Assembly (NCBI GenBank): GCA_963756525.1
Contig: CAVWNR010000009.1
Location: 496,001 to 560,000 of the forward strand
Direction: 5' to 3'
Source: CAVWNR01 sp963756525
Lineage (GTDB): Bacteria > Actinomycetota > Actinomycetes > Mycobacteriales > Jatrophihabitantaceae
DNA: 64,000 nt
In this document: one piece after another, positions 8,801 to 16,688 of the stretch
Layout of the letters: every line of letters starts with the position of its first letter
Numbering within the stretch: position 1 is the stretch's first letter
Position numbers and translations under genes: made by a program
Notes under the pieces: generated by a model
The model's input: the letters and a program-made list of their open reading frames with translations, nothing else
Databases searched by the model: none
What the model was told of the DNA's origin: nothing

Positions 8801-8819
8801 CCGCGGCCCGGGAGTCGTC

Positions 8820-9743
8820 ATGAGCACCTCGAGCACCCTGCTTCGCACCACCGCGTCGTCGGACGTGCTAGATGCGATCGGCGACACACCACTCGTTCGC
8901 GTCGACGATGTGTGGGTGAAGCTGGAGTTCCTCAACCCCTCCGGTTCGATCAAGGCGCGGATCGCAAAGTACATGATCGAGAAGGCGGAGCAGGCCGGGC
9001 TGCTTCGCCCGGGGGACACCATTGTCGAGGCATCCAGCGGCAACACTGGTAACGCGATGGCGATGGTTGCCGCCGTGAAGGGCTACCGGATGCTCATCGT
9101 CATGCCGAACGGGATGAGCCCGGAAAGATCTGCGATCTCGCGGGCATACGGCGCGCAGGTCATGGCGCTCGGCGACTTCCACGTCAACGACGCGCTCGCG
9201 AAGGCCCGGGAACTCGGCGAGCAGCCGGGCTACTACGCGCCCCGACAATTCGACAACGAATGGAACGTCGAGGAGAACCGCACGGTGCTTGGCCCGGAGA
9301 TACTCGCCCAGCTGCCGGGCGGGATCCAGCCCGATGCGGTGGTCGGCGGGGTCGGCACAGGCGGCACGATCGTCGGGGTCGGGCAGGCGTTCCGTCAGGT
9401 CAACCCGGGCTGCCGCGTCGTCGCGGTGGAGCCGAACGAATCCTGCACGCTCATGTGCGGCGAGGTCGGCCGGCACCTCATCGAGGGTATCGGCGACGGC
9501 TTCGTCCCCGGCATCATCGCGAGCCACCGCGCAGACATCGACGAATTCGTCCCCGTCGACAGCGACGAGGCGATCGCCGAGATGCGCCGCCTCGCCCGCA
9601 AATTTGGCCTGCTGGTCGGTCCCAGTTCCGGCGCGCACCTGATCGCCGCCAGACGGCTACGAGAGCAACACCCGGACGCCGAGCATGTCGTCACTTTCTT
9701 CTGCGACGAAGGCGAGAAGTACCTCACCGACTACTACCTTTGA
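8820..9743 (+). CDS. PLP-dependent cysteine synthase family protein
   Basis: Fold-type II PLP enzyme of 307 residues in the cysteine synthase / cystathionine beta-synthase family. The PLP lysine is in NPSGSIKARIA near residue 44, the substrate loop is EASSGNTGNAMA near residue 70, and the phosphate-binding glycine loop is GVGTGGTI near residue 180; PSSGAH follows near the C-terminus. The usual O-acetylserine sulfhydrylase reaction makes cysteine from O-acetylserine and sulfide, but the NPSGSIKAR lysine motif and divergence leave the exact donor open. GGGAG precedes the ATG. A 17-bp tandem duplication covers the stop codon. Confidence 0.85.
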   Translation: MSTSSTLLRTTASSDVLDAIGDTPLVRVDDVWVKLEFLNPSGSIKARIAKYMIEKAEQAGLLRPGDTIVEASSGNTGNAMAMVAAVKGYRMLIVMPNGMSPERSAISRAYGAQVMALGDFHVNDALAKARELGEQPGYYAPRQFDNEWNVEENRTVLGPEILAQLPGGIQPDAVVGGVGTGGTIVGVGQAFRQVNPGCRVVAVEPNESCTLMCGEVGRHLIEGIGDGFVPGIIASHRADIDEFVPVDSDEAIAEMRRLARKFGLLVGPSSGAHLIAARRLREQHPDAEHVVTFFCDEGEKYLTDYYL

Positions 9744-9768
9744 ACGACCGGTACCTTTGAACGACCGG
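9735..9768. repeat. 17-bp tandem duplication at the end of the PLP gene
   Basis: TACCTTTGAACGACCGG occurs twice without a gap (9735-9751 and 9752-9768). The first copy contains the last codons and the TGA of the upstream gene, so the second repeats the stop context. It looks like a recent slippage duplication at the border of the accessory region. Confidence 0.9.
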
Positions 9769-9851
9769 CATGCATCGTCAGCCGAACAACGCGCCGCTAA
9801 CCCCAAGATCACGCTCGACCGCGCGCTGATACTTCCCGGGCCCCCGGTGCG

Positions 9852-9968
9852 GAAGGGCGTGAGCTTGATGATGTCGTAGCGCTGGCGGAGTCGGATGATC
9901 GCCTGCTGATCGGGTCGCCCGCCGCTGCGCAGCAGTTCCGCTAGCTCCCGGAAGTAGTTCTCGTGACC
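9852..9968 (-). pseudogene. C-terminal remnant of a cupin-family protein
   Basis: On the minus strand about 39 codons read HENYFRELAELLRSGG, then AIIRLRQRYDIIKLTPF, which closely resembles the C-terminal tail of actinobacterial cupin-domain proteins. The sequence before and after it in the same frame has no cupin character and no start codon with a ribosome-binding site, so the rest of the gene is missing or scrambled. Identification rests on memory of the family tail. Confidence 0.4.
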
Positions 9969-10127
9969 GTCCGGCCGGTCCTTTGTCGCGACCGGGCTGT
10001 GGCCGTGCTGCCCGTTTCGTACCGAGGCCGTCGCGCATCTCGCGGCCAGCGTGGAGACGCAGCGTCCTTGCGGTGACCCGGAACGCGGCCAGGCCACCCA
10101 GCTCTTGGGGCCTGCCAAATTCAGCCC

Positions 10128-10541
10128 CTAACAGCAGACTGGTGCGTCGTCGTCCAGCAGGCGGGCCGCAGTGCGATGCTCGATAACAACGACGCCACTC
10201 TTCAACTTAATGTAGTCGAAGAACATGCTGACCGTCGAGTCGCTGTGCAGGGACGTCACGTCGCCGTCCTCGGCGGCGACCGCGATCCGCGCATCGCTCG
10301 CCGGAGCGCAGACCACCGTTTCAATGCGGCCCGACCGCGGTAGCGCGATAACTCCCGTCCCGTCGCCCTCACGCAGGCGATCGAACACGTAACTCATCCG
10401 ATCGTCAGGCAATACCACGACGATAGAGGTGTTGTTGCGGTCACCGGTCGCGTCGGCGACCTCGTTGAGGAAGTCGACGCTCCGGAGTCGCCGCGCCACC
10501 GCGGGAAGGAGCTTCGCCCGCGCGCTTGCTCGCTCGTCCAC
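10128..10541 (-). CDS. Hypothetical protein, second gene of an overlapping pair
   Basis: A 137-residue protein not recognised as any family. It starts with GTG at 10541, with GGAGG in good position, so translation is likely. Residues 1-30 are basic and helical, the middle contains IVVVLPDDRMSYVFDRL and a VIALPRSGRIETVVCAP strand region, and the C-terminus ends DDDAPVCC with two cysteines. No membrane segment or signal peptide. Its first 101 bases overlap the 3' end of the upstream gene in another frame, which implies co-transcription and coupled expression. Base composition is less GC-rich than the neighbours. A toxin-antitoxin type pair is possible but unproven. Confidence 0.6.
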   Translation of the reverse strand: MDERASARAKLLPAVARRLRSVDFLNEVADATGDRNNTSIVVVLPDDRMSYVFDRLREGDGTGVIALPRSGRIETVVCAPASDARIAVAAEDGDVTSLHSDSTVSMFFDYIKLKSGVVVIEHRTAARLLDDDAPVCC

Positions 10542-10956
10542 GATCCGCCCTCCGTTCGTTCTCGCCCCAATGGTCTGTTACCCGCTTAACCGCATAATCA
10601 AGTGCAGACTCTAGATCGCTGTAACTGTTGATCGGGCGGATCGTTACCTCTTCGATCTCTACCTCGTCGCGATCGTAGTAGTGCGCGTGAAGCCCCTTGC
10701 CATGGCAGGTGTCGAAGGTCGCGACCCGCCGCCACTTGCCGTCGACCCGCCGCATCTGGACGACTGCCCACTCCGTTAGCCGCTGGCGCTCGTCGTGGGC
10801 GAGGCGCTGAATCATCAGGGCGTCGTCGCTGATCGAGAAGTGCTGTTCGTAGGACTCGCCGTCGGGCGGCAGCTCTGGACCCCAGCAGTCGGCTGACGAC
10901 ATAGCCGGACTCATGTCGACCAATCGTCGACTTCCGGCCTTCCGGTTGAGGGGCAC
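10441..10956 (-). CDS. Hypothetical protein with DUF6516/TumE-like look, first gene of an overlapping pair
   Basis: A 171-residue protein. The core, about residues 35-130, has a pattern of a Trp-containing strand (LTEWAVVQMRRVDGKWRRVA), a HGKGLHAHYYDRDE histidine-rich segment and a C-terminal helix region, reminiscent of small single-domain toxins of the TumE/DUF6516 type; this is a resemblance, not an identification. The last 40 residues are Arg-rich and overlap the next gene by 101 bases. The GTG at 10956 lies 6 bases after TACAAT, so the mRNA is probably leaderless. The pair lies just outside the tRNA-bounded element. Confidence 0.55.
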   Translation of the reverse strand: MPLNRKAGSRRLVDMSPAMSSADCWGPELPPDGESYEQHFSISDDALMIQRLAHDERQRLTEWAVVQMRRVDGKWRRVATFDTCHGKGLHAHYYDRDEVEIEEVTIRPINSYSDLESALDYAVKRVTDHWGENERRADRGRASKRAGEAPSRGGAATPERRLPQRGRRRDR

Positions 10957-10962
10957 TTACTG

Positions 10963-10968
10963 ATTGTA
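10963..10968 (-). promoter_or_regulatory. -10 box TACAAT for the leaderless gene pair
   Basis: Minus-strand TACAAT is followed after 6 bases by the GTG start at 10956. This is a near-consensus -10 element at leaderless spacing. No convincing -35 is visible. Confidence 0.55.
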
Positions 10969-11239
10969 GGTGCGCGGCGCGTCAGATCCGTGTCCTCGCT
11001 TCGGAGCGTGTCGTGCGTCCTGCTGGCTCACAGACGCGGTGGGAACGCCTCGCCCCGGGGACCGCGTGGCAGGACACCGGTCACGTGTTCATCGCCCGAG
11101 CTCCGCCGACCACCCCCCCTCCACGTCTCCGCCCGGCCGGTCTGCCGTTACCGCATCATCGGACGGTGAGACGCCGATCTTGCCAGCCACCCCGGCTGGC
11201 GATCTTGCACATTCCCCGACACTTTCAAATTCTTCGTGT
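10969..11239. other. Non-coding stretch, nothing recognised
   Basis: Between the gene pair and the tRNA-derived repeat no frame resembles a protein and no strong hairpin was seen. Apparent open frames are Arg/Pro-rich and lack ribosome-binding sites. Confidence 0.4.
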
Positions 11240-11280
11240 CGACGCAGGGACTCGAACGCCCAACCGCTCGATTACAAGTC
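11240..11280 (-). repeat. Degenerate copy of the tRNA-Thr 3' half (att-like site)
   Basis: These 41 bases match 13775-13815 of the intact tRNA-Thr gene at 37 positions, covering the anticodon loop, variable loop, T-arm and the 3' acceptor strand up to the end of the tRNA. The 5' half (acceptor 5' strand and D-arm) is not present, and mismatches break the T-stem, so it is not a functional tRNA. Copies of a tRNA 3' end at the far side of an insertion are the standard mark of tyrosine-integrase elements. Confidence 0.75.
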
Positions 11281-11428
11281 AAGGGCCGCCGGTTCACCGG
11301 GTCTCGCAGCGTCTCATGATGCGCGGATTCCCAGGCCTTCATCCCTTGTCGTGTCTCCTCGCGTCGCGCACAGTCCAGGGGCGATGTGACACTGGCGTGA
11401 CACTCGCCCATCGCCTGGAGGGAAGCCG

Positions 11429-11758
11429 ATGAGCATGTTGACCACCGCTGACGCGCCGCTCGTCTGCCCGCCGTGGTGCAATCCGGCGGAGCACTCGCAA
11501 GACCCCGACCCAGGCCACGACGGATCGAACCCCACCGCACGGCAGGTCATCCACCAGTCCGCCCACCAGTGGATCCCGAACACCGCCGTCGAGGCGTGCC
11601 TCGACCAAGCCTGCTGCCGCGGCTATCCCGACCCGCAGTTCAACCGCGCCGGCCCGGTCGCGGAGTACGCCTACTCGCCGGAGGATCCGCTCACCCCGGC
11701 GCAGGCCGGTCAGTTCGCCGCCGTGCTGGTCGACCTGGCCGACCTCGCACAACGATGA
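11429..11758 (+). CDS. DUF6907-like small protein
   Basis: A 109-residue protein with a Cys/His-rich N-terminal part (CPPWCNPAEH near residue 13, and later ACLDQACC) that resembles the DUF6907 proteins common in actinobacterial integrative elements; function unknown. The cysteines could bind metal. GGAGG lies 7 bases before the ATG. It is the first gene of the element operon and overlaps the next gene by 4 bases (ATGA). The 3' half is an Ala/Leu-rich helix, TPAQAGQFAAVLVDLADLA. Family assignment is from memory and moderate. Confidence 0.7.
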   Translation: MSMLTTADAPLVCPPWCNPAEHSQDPDPGHDGSNPTARQVIHQSAHQWIPNTAVEACLDQACCRGYPDPQFNRAGPVAEYAYSPEDPLTPAQAGQFAAVLVDLADLAQR

Positions 11759-12264
11759 CCGACGCCGCCAGCCTCACGCTGGCTGCCGCTGGCGCCGCCA
11801 CCGGTCTGGTGGCTCTCGGAGCGCAGACCTGGCAGTTCCGCCTGTCCGGGCCGCGGATCAAGGTGAGCATGGCCCAGGCGCTGACGACAGCGGACGGGCA
11901 CTGGCACCTGAGCCTGGACGTCACAAACATTGGCCGGATGCCGGTCACCGTGTTGGACGTCGGCATTATCGTCGAGGTCGGCAGCGAAAAGAAGACTACG
12001 TCCCTGGCCGTGCTCGGCCCGGCAATGTGGGTCGGCCCCGGGTTACCCCTTCGGCTGATCGACGCGGAGTCCGCCACGTTCCTCGCCGAGCCATCCGTGG
12101 TCGCGCTCGGGCTTCGGCGCGAGAACGCTCGGCAAGACGCCAAGGGCTACGCCCGCTTAGCAACCGGCCAGCGGATTGTGTCGCGCAACCGAATCGACGT
12201 GCTGAATCTGGCCCAGATCGCCGAAGCCGACCGGCACCCAAGAGGAAGAGGGCCACGAGGATGA
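11755..12264 (+). CDS. Hypothetical protein with N-terminal membrane-like segment
   Basis: A 169-residue protein. Residues 5-25 (SLTLAAAGAATGLVALGAQT) form one hydrophobic segment, which could anchor it in the membrane. The rest looks like a beta-rich domain: SLDVTNIGRMPVTVLDVGI is the kind of strand pattern found in small immunoglobulin-like domains. The C-terminus is basic. ATG overlaps the upstream stop (ATGA), so it is translationally coupled. No family was recognised; as part of the operon with a RelA/SpoT protein it might place the system at the membrane, which is inference. Confidence 0.6.
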   Translation: MTDAASLTLAAAGAATGLVALGAQTWQFRLSGPRIKVSMAQALTTADGHWHLSLDVTNIGRMPVTVLDVGIIVEVGSEKKTTSLAVLGPAMWVGPGLPLRLIDAESATFLAEPSVVALGLRRENARQDAKGYARLATGQRIVSRNRIDVLNLAQIAEADRHPRGRGPRG

Positions 12265-12298
12265 CCGCCGACATCGTGTACGTACTAGGGGAGGTTTG

Positions 12299-12589
12299 AT
12301 GTTCACCCCGGAGGGAGTTGCGGCGCAGTCTAGCCTCAACGATGACGGCATGCGCATGCTCGAGGGGCACATGGCCGGCGCGCTCGACAACGGCGGCACC
12401 ATGGATTGCGGACTGTTCCCTCAGCCGGTCTGCGACTCGCTCGACGCGCTCGCCGACGCGGACCCGAACGCAACCGACGCCCACGCCCGGGCGGTGTGCG
12501 ACCTCGCCGCGTCGCTGTGCGCCAACCCCGAGCCGCGATACGGATGCGACCCGATCGCCGAGTCCCTCTTCCGGCCGCGCGAACGATGA
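12299..12589 (+). CDS. Hypothetical 96-residue protein
   Basis: Small acidic protein, MFTPEGVAAQSSLNDDGM at the start, with four cysteines (DCGLFPQPVC, and later CDLAASLCANPEPRYGC region). GGGGAGG ends 4 bases before the ATG at 12299. Its stop overlaps the ATG of the RelA/SpoT gene (ATGA), so it is expressed in tight coupling just before it, the position often taken by an antitoxin. No family was recognised. Confidence 0.55.
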   Translation: MFTPEGVAAQSSLNDDGMRMLEGHMAGALDNGGTMDCGLFPQPVCDSLDALADADPNATDAHARAVCDLAASLCANPEPRYGCDPIAESLFRPRER

Positions 12590-13329
12590 GCGGCGTACCG
12601 GGCTTGTCCAAGACGAAAGTCGATGATGCGGGCAGGCGGTTACGTAAGTGGGTTCAGCGCAGCCAGGCGCCCGACTACGACCCTAGCGAGGACTTCGCGA
12701 TCCTCTCGAGGTGGCGGGCGCAGTTCGAGGCACCGATGCAGGCCACCGCCGTCGGACTGCGAGCCACGGTCAGCCGCTGCTTCCCTCGACAGCCGGTGAG
12801 GGTCAACCGCCGGTTCAAACGGGAGGTGCAGATCATCCACAAACTGGTCGCCCGCCCAAGCATGCGGCTCAGCCAGATGGAAGACGTCGCCGGCTGCCGG
12901 GCCGTGCTGGACTCGCTCGAGCAGGTCCGCACTGTGCAAGCCGCGCTCACCGGCGCCCGCAAGATGGAAATAGCCGGCGTCGATGATTACGTCGCCAATC
13001 CCCAGCCGACCGGATACCGGGCCGTCCACGTGCACGGCGTCCGGGACGGGATCCGCGTCGAGATCCAGCTGCGCACCGGCCGCGAGCATGCCTGGGCGGA
13101 GCTCGTCGAGGACTGGGACCAAACGTTCGGGTTCGACCTCAAGCACGGCCGCGGTCCGGAGCCGGTGCCGAGATACTTTCAGCTGCTCGGCGCTATGTAT
13201 GGCATGCTCGACAAGGGACAGCAGATCCCGCTGGACGTCCAGCTAGGAATGGCGGAGCTGCGGGAAGATTTGCGCAGGGATATGCCGGTGTTCGTCAAGT
13301 TCGGAGGCGGTGTTACGGGTGGCGAGTGA
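12586..13329 (+). CDS. RelA/SpoT synthetase-domain protein (toxSAS candidate)
   Basis: A 247-residue single-domain RelA/SpoT homologue with no hydrolase, TGS or ACT domain. The nucleotide pyrophosphokinase core is intact: RFKREVQIIHK at residues 76-86, MEDVAGCR at 98-105, DYVANPQPTGYRAVHVHG at 134-151 with the G-loop Tyr, and VEIQLRT at 158-164 with the metal-binding Glu and the Gln, followed by HAWAELVED. Such small synthetases make (p)ppGpp-type alarmones or, in the toxSAS group, act as toxins that make ppApp or modify tRNA. Its location in a small mobile element, coupled to tiny ORFs on both sides, suggests toxin-antitoxin or phage defence rather than housekeeping stringent control. The chemistry cannot be decided from sequence. 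Confidence 0.85.
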   Translation: MSGVPGLSKTKVDDAGRRLRKWVQRSQAPDYDPSEDFAILSRWRAQFEAPMQATAVGLRATVSRCFPRQPVRVNRRFKREVQIIHKLVARPSMRLSQMEDVAGCRAVLDSLEQVRTVQAALTGARKMEIAGVDDYVANPQPTGYRAVHVHGVRDGIRVEIQLRTGREHAWAELVEDWDQTFGFDLKHGRGPEPVPRYFQLLGAMYGMLDKGQQIPLDVQLGMAELREDLRRDMPVFVKFGGGVTGGE

Positions 13330-13585
13330 TCGCTTCTACCTGATCGTCCGCGACCGTGTCAGCGGCCAGACCGAGCACACGGAGTTCGAGGACGCACAGG
13401 CCGCGGTCGACGCCTACGCCGCCGCCGAGGCCGAGCACCGCGCGCAGACCTTCGCCGACGATCCGCAGCTGGAGATAGTCCTAATTGCCGGCGAATCGCT
13501 CCACGCGGTCCGCGCGATGTACCCGCACTACTTTGCGCCCGGGAATCGTGAGACTCGCCAGAAGGAACTTCTCGACGCACTATGA
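13319..13585 (+). CDS. Small protein downstream of the RelA/SpoT gene (possible antitoxin)
   Basis: An 88-residue acidic protein beginning VASDRFYLIVRDRVSGQT, with a helix DAQAAVDAYAAAEAEHRAQ in the middle and a C-terminal basic helix. The GTG at 13319 overlaps the end of the RelA/SpoT gene by 11 bases (an alternative GTG at 13310 would overlap by 20). Tight overlap with a single-domain RelA/SpoT gene is the arrangement of known toxSAS pairs, for example mycobacteriophage Phrann gp29-gp30. No sequence family was recognised. It is the last gene of the operon; about 186 bases of non-coding DNA separate it from the tRNA. Confidence 0.6.
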   Translation: MASDRFYLIVRDRVSGQTEHTEFEDAQAAVDAYAAAEAEHRAQTFADDPQLEIVLIAGESLHAVRAMYPHYFAPGNRETRQKELLDAL

Positions 13586-13771
13586 GAACGCGGCGACCCC
13601 ACCGTACGTCAGAAACGCGCTCTCTGTGGGACGTCGGCATCCTCCCCATCCGCTGCCCGTACTTGAACCGCGGCACCGGTTCGAGCAAGTACACCCACGA
13701 CCCGCCGCGCCGCGGCGCGCCGCTGAGCTGCGGAGCCAACTCACATCCCCGGAAGCGCGGGCCTTCGTCAG

Positions 13772-13844
13772 AGCCGACGCGGGGACTCGAACCCCGAACC
13801 GCCCGATTACAAGTCGGGTGCGCTGCCAGTTGCGCCACGCCGGC
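13772..13844 (-). tRNA. tRNA-Thr (anticodon TGT)
   Basis: Folded by hand on the minus strand: acceptor GCCGGCG/CGTCGGC (one G-T pair), D-arm GCGC/GCGC with an 8-base loop, anticodon stem CCCGA/TCGGG with loop CTTGTAA giving anticodon TGT (reads ACA), 5-base variable loop, T-arm CGGGG-TTCGAGT-CCCCG, and discriminator T. Total 73 bases and no encoded CCA. The 3' half is the duplicated att-like sequence found at 11240-11280, so the gene seems to have served as an integration site. Confidence 0.95.
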
Positions 13845-13903
13845 GAGCGCCGGATGAGCCGGCGACTCCGGCAATCGTAGAGCCGGCTGGTTGACTGCGA
13901 GGC

Positions 13904-14449
13904 ATGCCGCAGCTCGTCGCCCCGACGACTGTCGTCCACGCATCGTTCCTGGCGGCGATGCGCGAGTTCCACGATGAGGGGCGCGGCGACCCGGACGACG
14001 ACACGATGATCGGCCGGGAGATCCGCGGCTACGGCACTACCTGGGCCGCACCGGACATCTTCGCCCGATACGTCGGCGAGCTGCGGGCGGACGCGCTCGA
14101 GGACACCGCGCGTCCTGACGGCTTCGTACCCTGCACGATGCTGTGGTGGGTGGACGGCGAGGCCTACCTGGGCCGGCTCGCCATCAGGCATCGGCTGACG
14201 CCCAGGCTGCTCGAACTCGGCGGGCACATCGGCTACGACGTCCGCCCGAGCGCACGCCGCCGCGGCCACGCCACCGCCATGCTCCGCGCGGCGCGCCCGA
14301 TCGCCCGGGGACTCGGCATCGACCGGGCGCTGGTCACGTGCGACACCACGAACATCGCCTCGCGGAGGGTCATCGAGGCGAACGGCGGCGTCTTCGAGGA
14401 CGTGCGCGGCGGCAAGCTGCGCTACTGGGTGCCGACGGGTGGTAGTTGA
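13904..14449 (+). CDS. GNAT family N-acetyltransferase
   Basis: A 181-residue acetyltransferase. The central strand LGGHIGYDVRPSARRRGHATAML (quoted only in part: IGYDVRPS then RRRGHAT near residue 125) carries the acetyl-CoA pyrophosphate-binding loop R/Q-x-x-G-x-A/G, and VTCDTTNIASRRVIEANGG is the usual C-terminal GNAT block. Substrate unknown. GAGG precedes the ATG. Transcribed away from the tRNA gene, 59 bases from its 5' end, and followed by a strong hairpin. It marks the return to ordinary chromosomal sequence after the accessory region. Confidence 0.85.
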   Translation: MPQLVAPTTVVHASFLAAMREFHDEGRGDPDDDTMIGREIRGYGTTWAAPDIFARYVGELRADALEDTARPDGFVPCTMLWWVDGEAYLGRLAIRHRLTPRLLELGGHIGYDVRPSARRRGHATAMLRAARPIARGLGIDRALVTCDTTNIASRRVIEANGGVFEDVRGGKLRYWVPTGGS

Positions 14450-14478
14450 CACGCGGGCACTGCGCCGTGTCCAATGTC

Positions 14479-14511
14479 GGCACCCGACCGCTATGCCGGT
14501 CGGCGGGTGCC
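14479..14511 (+). terminator. Hairpin after the GNAT gene
   Basis: GGCACCCG-ACCG pairs with CGGT-CGGCGGGTGCC around CTATGC, leaving a short bulge; about 12 base pairs and very GC-rich. It starts 30 bases after the GNAT stop. There is no T-run, as is usual for actinobacterial terminators. Confidence 0.5.
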
Positions 14512-14640
14512 GCCTTGACTCGGTGGGGCGGATCAACACCGGCCGATCGGAAATCCGTGAGGTGCCCACCGTGTCGCCCAGCCAGCGGCCCGAGGCACCC
14601 GTACCCGGCGCGGTCACCCACACCGAAGAGGGAGTACCTC

Positions 14641-15734
<1,094 letters not shown>

Positions 15735-15738
<4 letters not shown>

Positions 15739-16688
15739 CCTCCCCCGGCGCCGCGGCGCCGGCGGGCGACCTCGGCCAATGCCACGGCTGCGGCGACGGA
15801 TGCGTTGAGCGACTCCGCCGCCGCGGCCATCGGGATCGACACGGTGAGGTCGCACGTCGCGCCGACCAGCCGGGACAGCCCACGACCCTCCGAGCCGACC
15901 ACGACGACGATCGGGTCGGCAGCCGACTCGAGATCGTCCAGCGACACCGAGCCGTCGGCGTCCAGGCCGACGACGAACAGCCCGGCGCGCTGGCAGTCCT
16001 TCAGCGCGCGCACCAGGTTGGTGACGCGCGCGACGGGGATGCGGGCAGCCGTGCCGGCCGAAGTACGCCAGGCGGCCGCCGTGACGCCGGCGGCACGCCG
16101 CTCCGGCACGACCACGCCGTGGGCGCCGAAGGCGACCGCCGACCGGATCACCGCCCCGAGGTTGCGCGGGTCGGTGACGCCGTCGAGCGCCACGAGCAGC
16201 GGCGCGGTGGTGGCCTCGCCGGCCGCGGCCAGCAGGTCCGGTACCTCCGCATAGCGGAACGGCCGCACCTGCAGCGCGACCCCCTGGTGCGCCAGCCCGC
16301 CGGTCATCCGGTCCAGCTCGCCGCGGCCGACCTCCAGCAGCGCCACCCCGCGGTTGCCGGCCATCCGCACCGCCTCGGTGACCCGCTCGTCGGCGTCGAT
16401 GCCGAGCGCGACGTACAGCGTGCTCGCCGGCACCTTGGCCCGCAGCGCCTCGACGACCGGATTGCGCCCGACGAGCAGCTCCGGTGAGTCGGCGCCGCCG
16501 CGTGCCCATCCCTTCTCCCGCCGCGCGGCCGCCGCGGGCCGCCGTGCCGCCGGGTGGCCGGTGCGCTCCTCGGCGCGCGGAGTCGGCCCCTTGCCGCGCA
16601 ACGCCTGCCGGCCCTGCCCGCCGGACCCGACCAGCGGCCCCTTCTTCGACTTGCGCACCGCCCCGCGGCGGGCCGAGTTGCCGGCCAT
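15735..16688 (-). CDS. rlmB: 23S rRNA (guanosine-2'-O-)-methyltransferase RlmB
   Basis: SPOUT-family (TrmH) RNA methyltransferase of 317 residues. A basic, low-complexity tail of about 75 residues precedes the substrate-binding domain that begins LLVGRNPVVEAL. The C-terminal knot has the three TrmH motifs: LDGVTDPRNLGAVIRSA, IVVVVGSEGRGLSRL and VSIPMAAAAESLNASVAAAV. The predicted reaction is SAM-dependent 2'-O-methylation of G2251 in 23S rRNA; family assignment is firm, the target nucleotide is by homology. The ATG overlaps the cysS stop by one base, the common actinobacterial cysS-rlmB arrangement. Confidence 0.93.

Larger units (their letters stand above)
11240..13815. mobile_element. Small tRNA-Thr-associated integrative element remnant
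   Basis: The segment is bounded by the tRNA 3'-half repeat (11240-11280) and the same sequence within the intact tRNA-Thr gene (13775-13815). The orientation is right: the element lies on the 3' side of the tRNA. Inside is one plus-strand operon of five small genes, including a DUF6907-like protein of the kind seen in actinobacterial integrative elements and a RelA/SpoT-domain protein. No integrase, excisionase or replication gene is present, so it is a decayed element, a cargo-only remnant, or a satellite mobilised by another integrase. Confidence 0.6.

Noticed and set aside
11240..11312. A second functional tRNA-Thr gene
   Set aside because: The anticodon stem and loop survive, but the T-stem has mismatches and no D-arm or 5' acceptor strand can be drawn, so only the 3' part is present.
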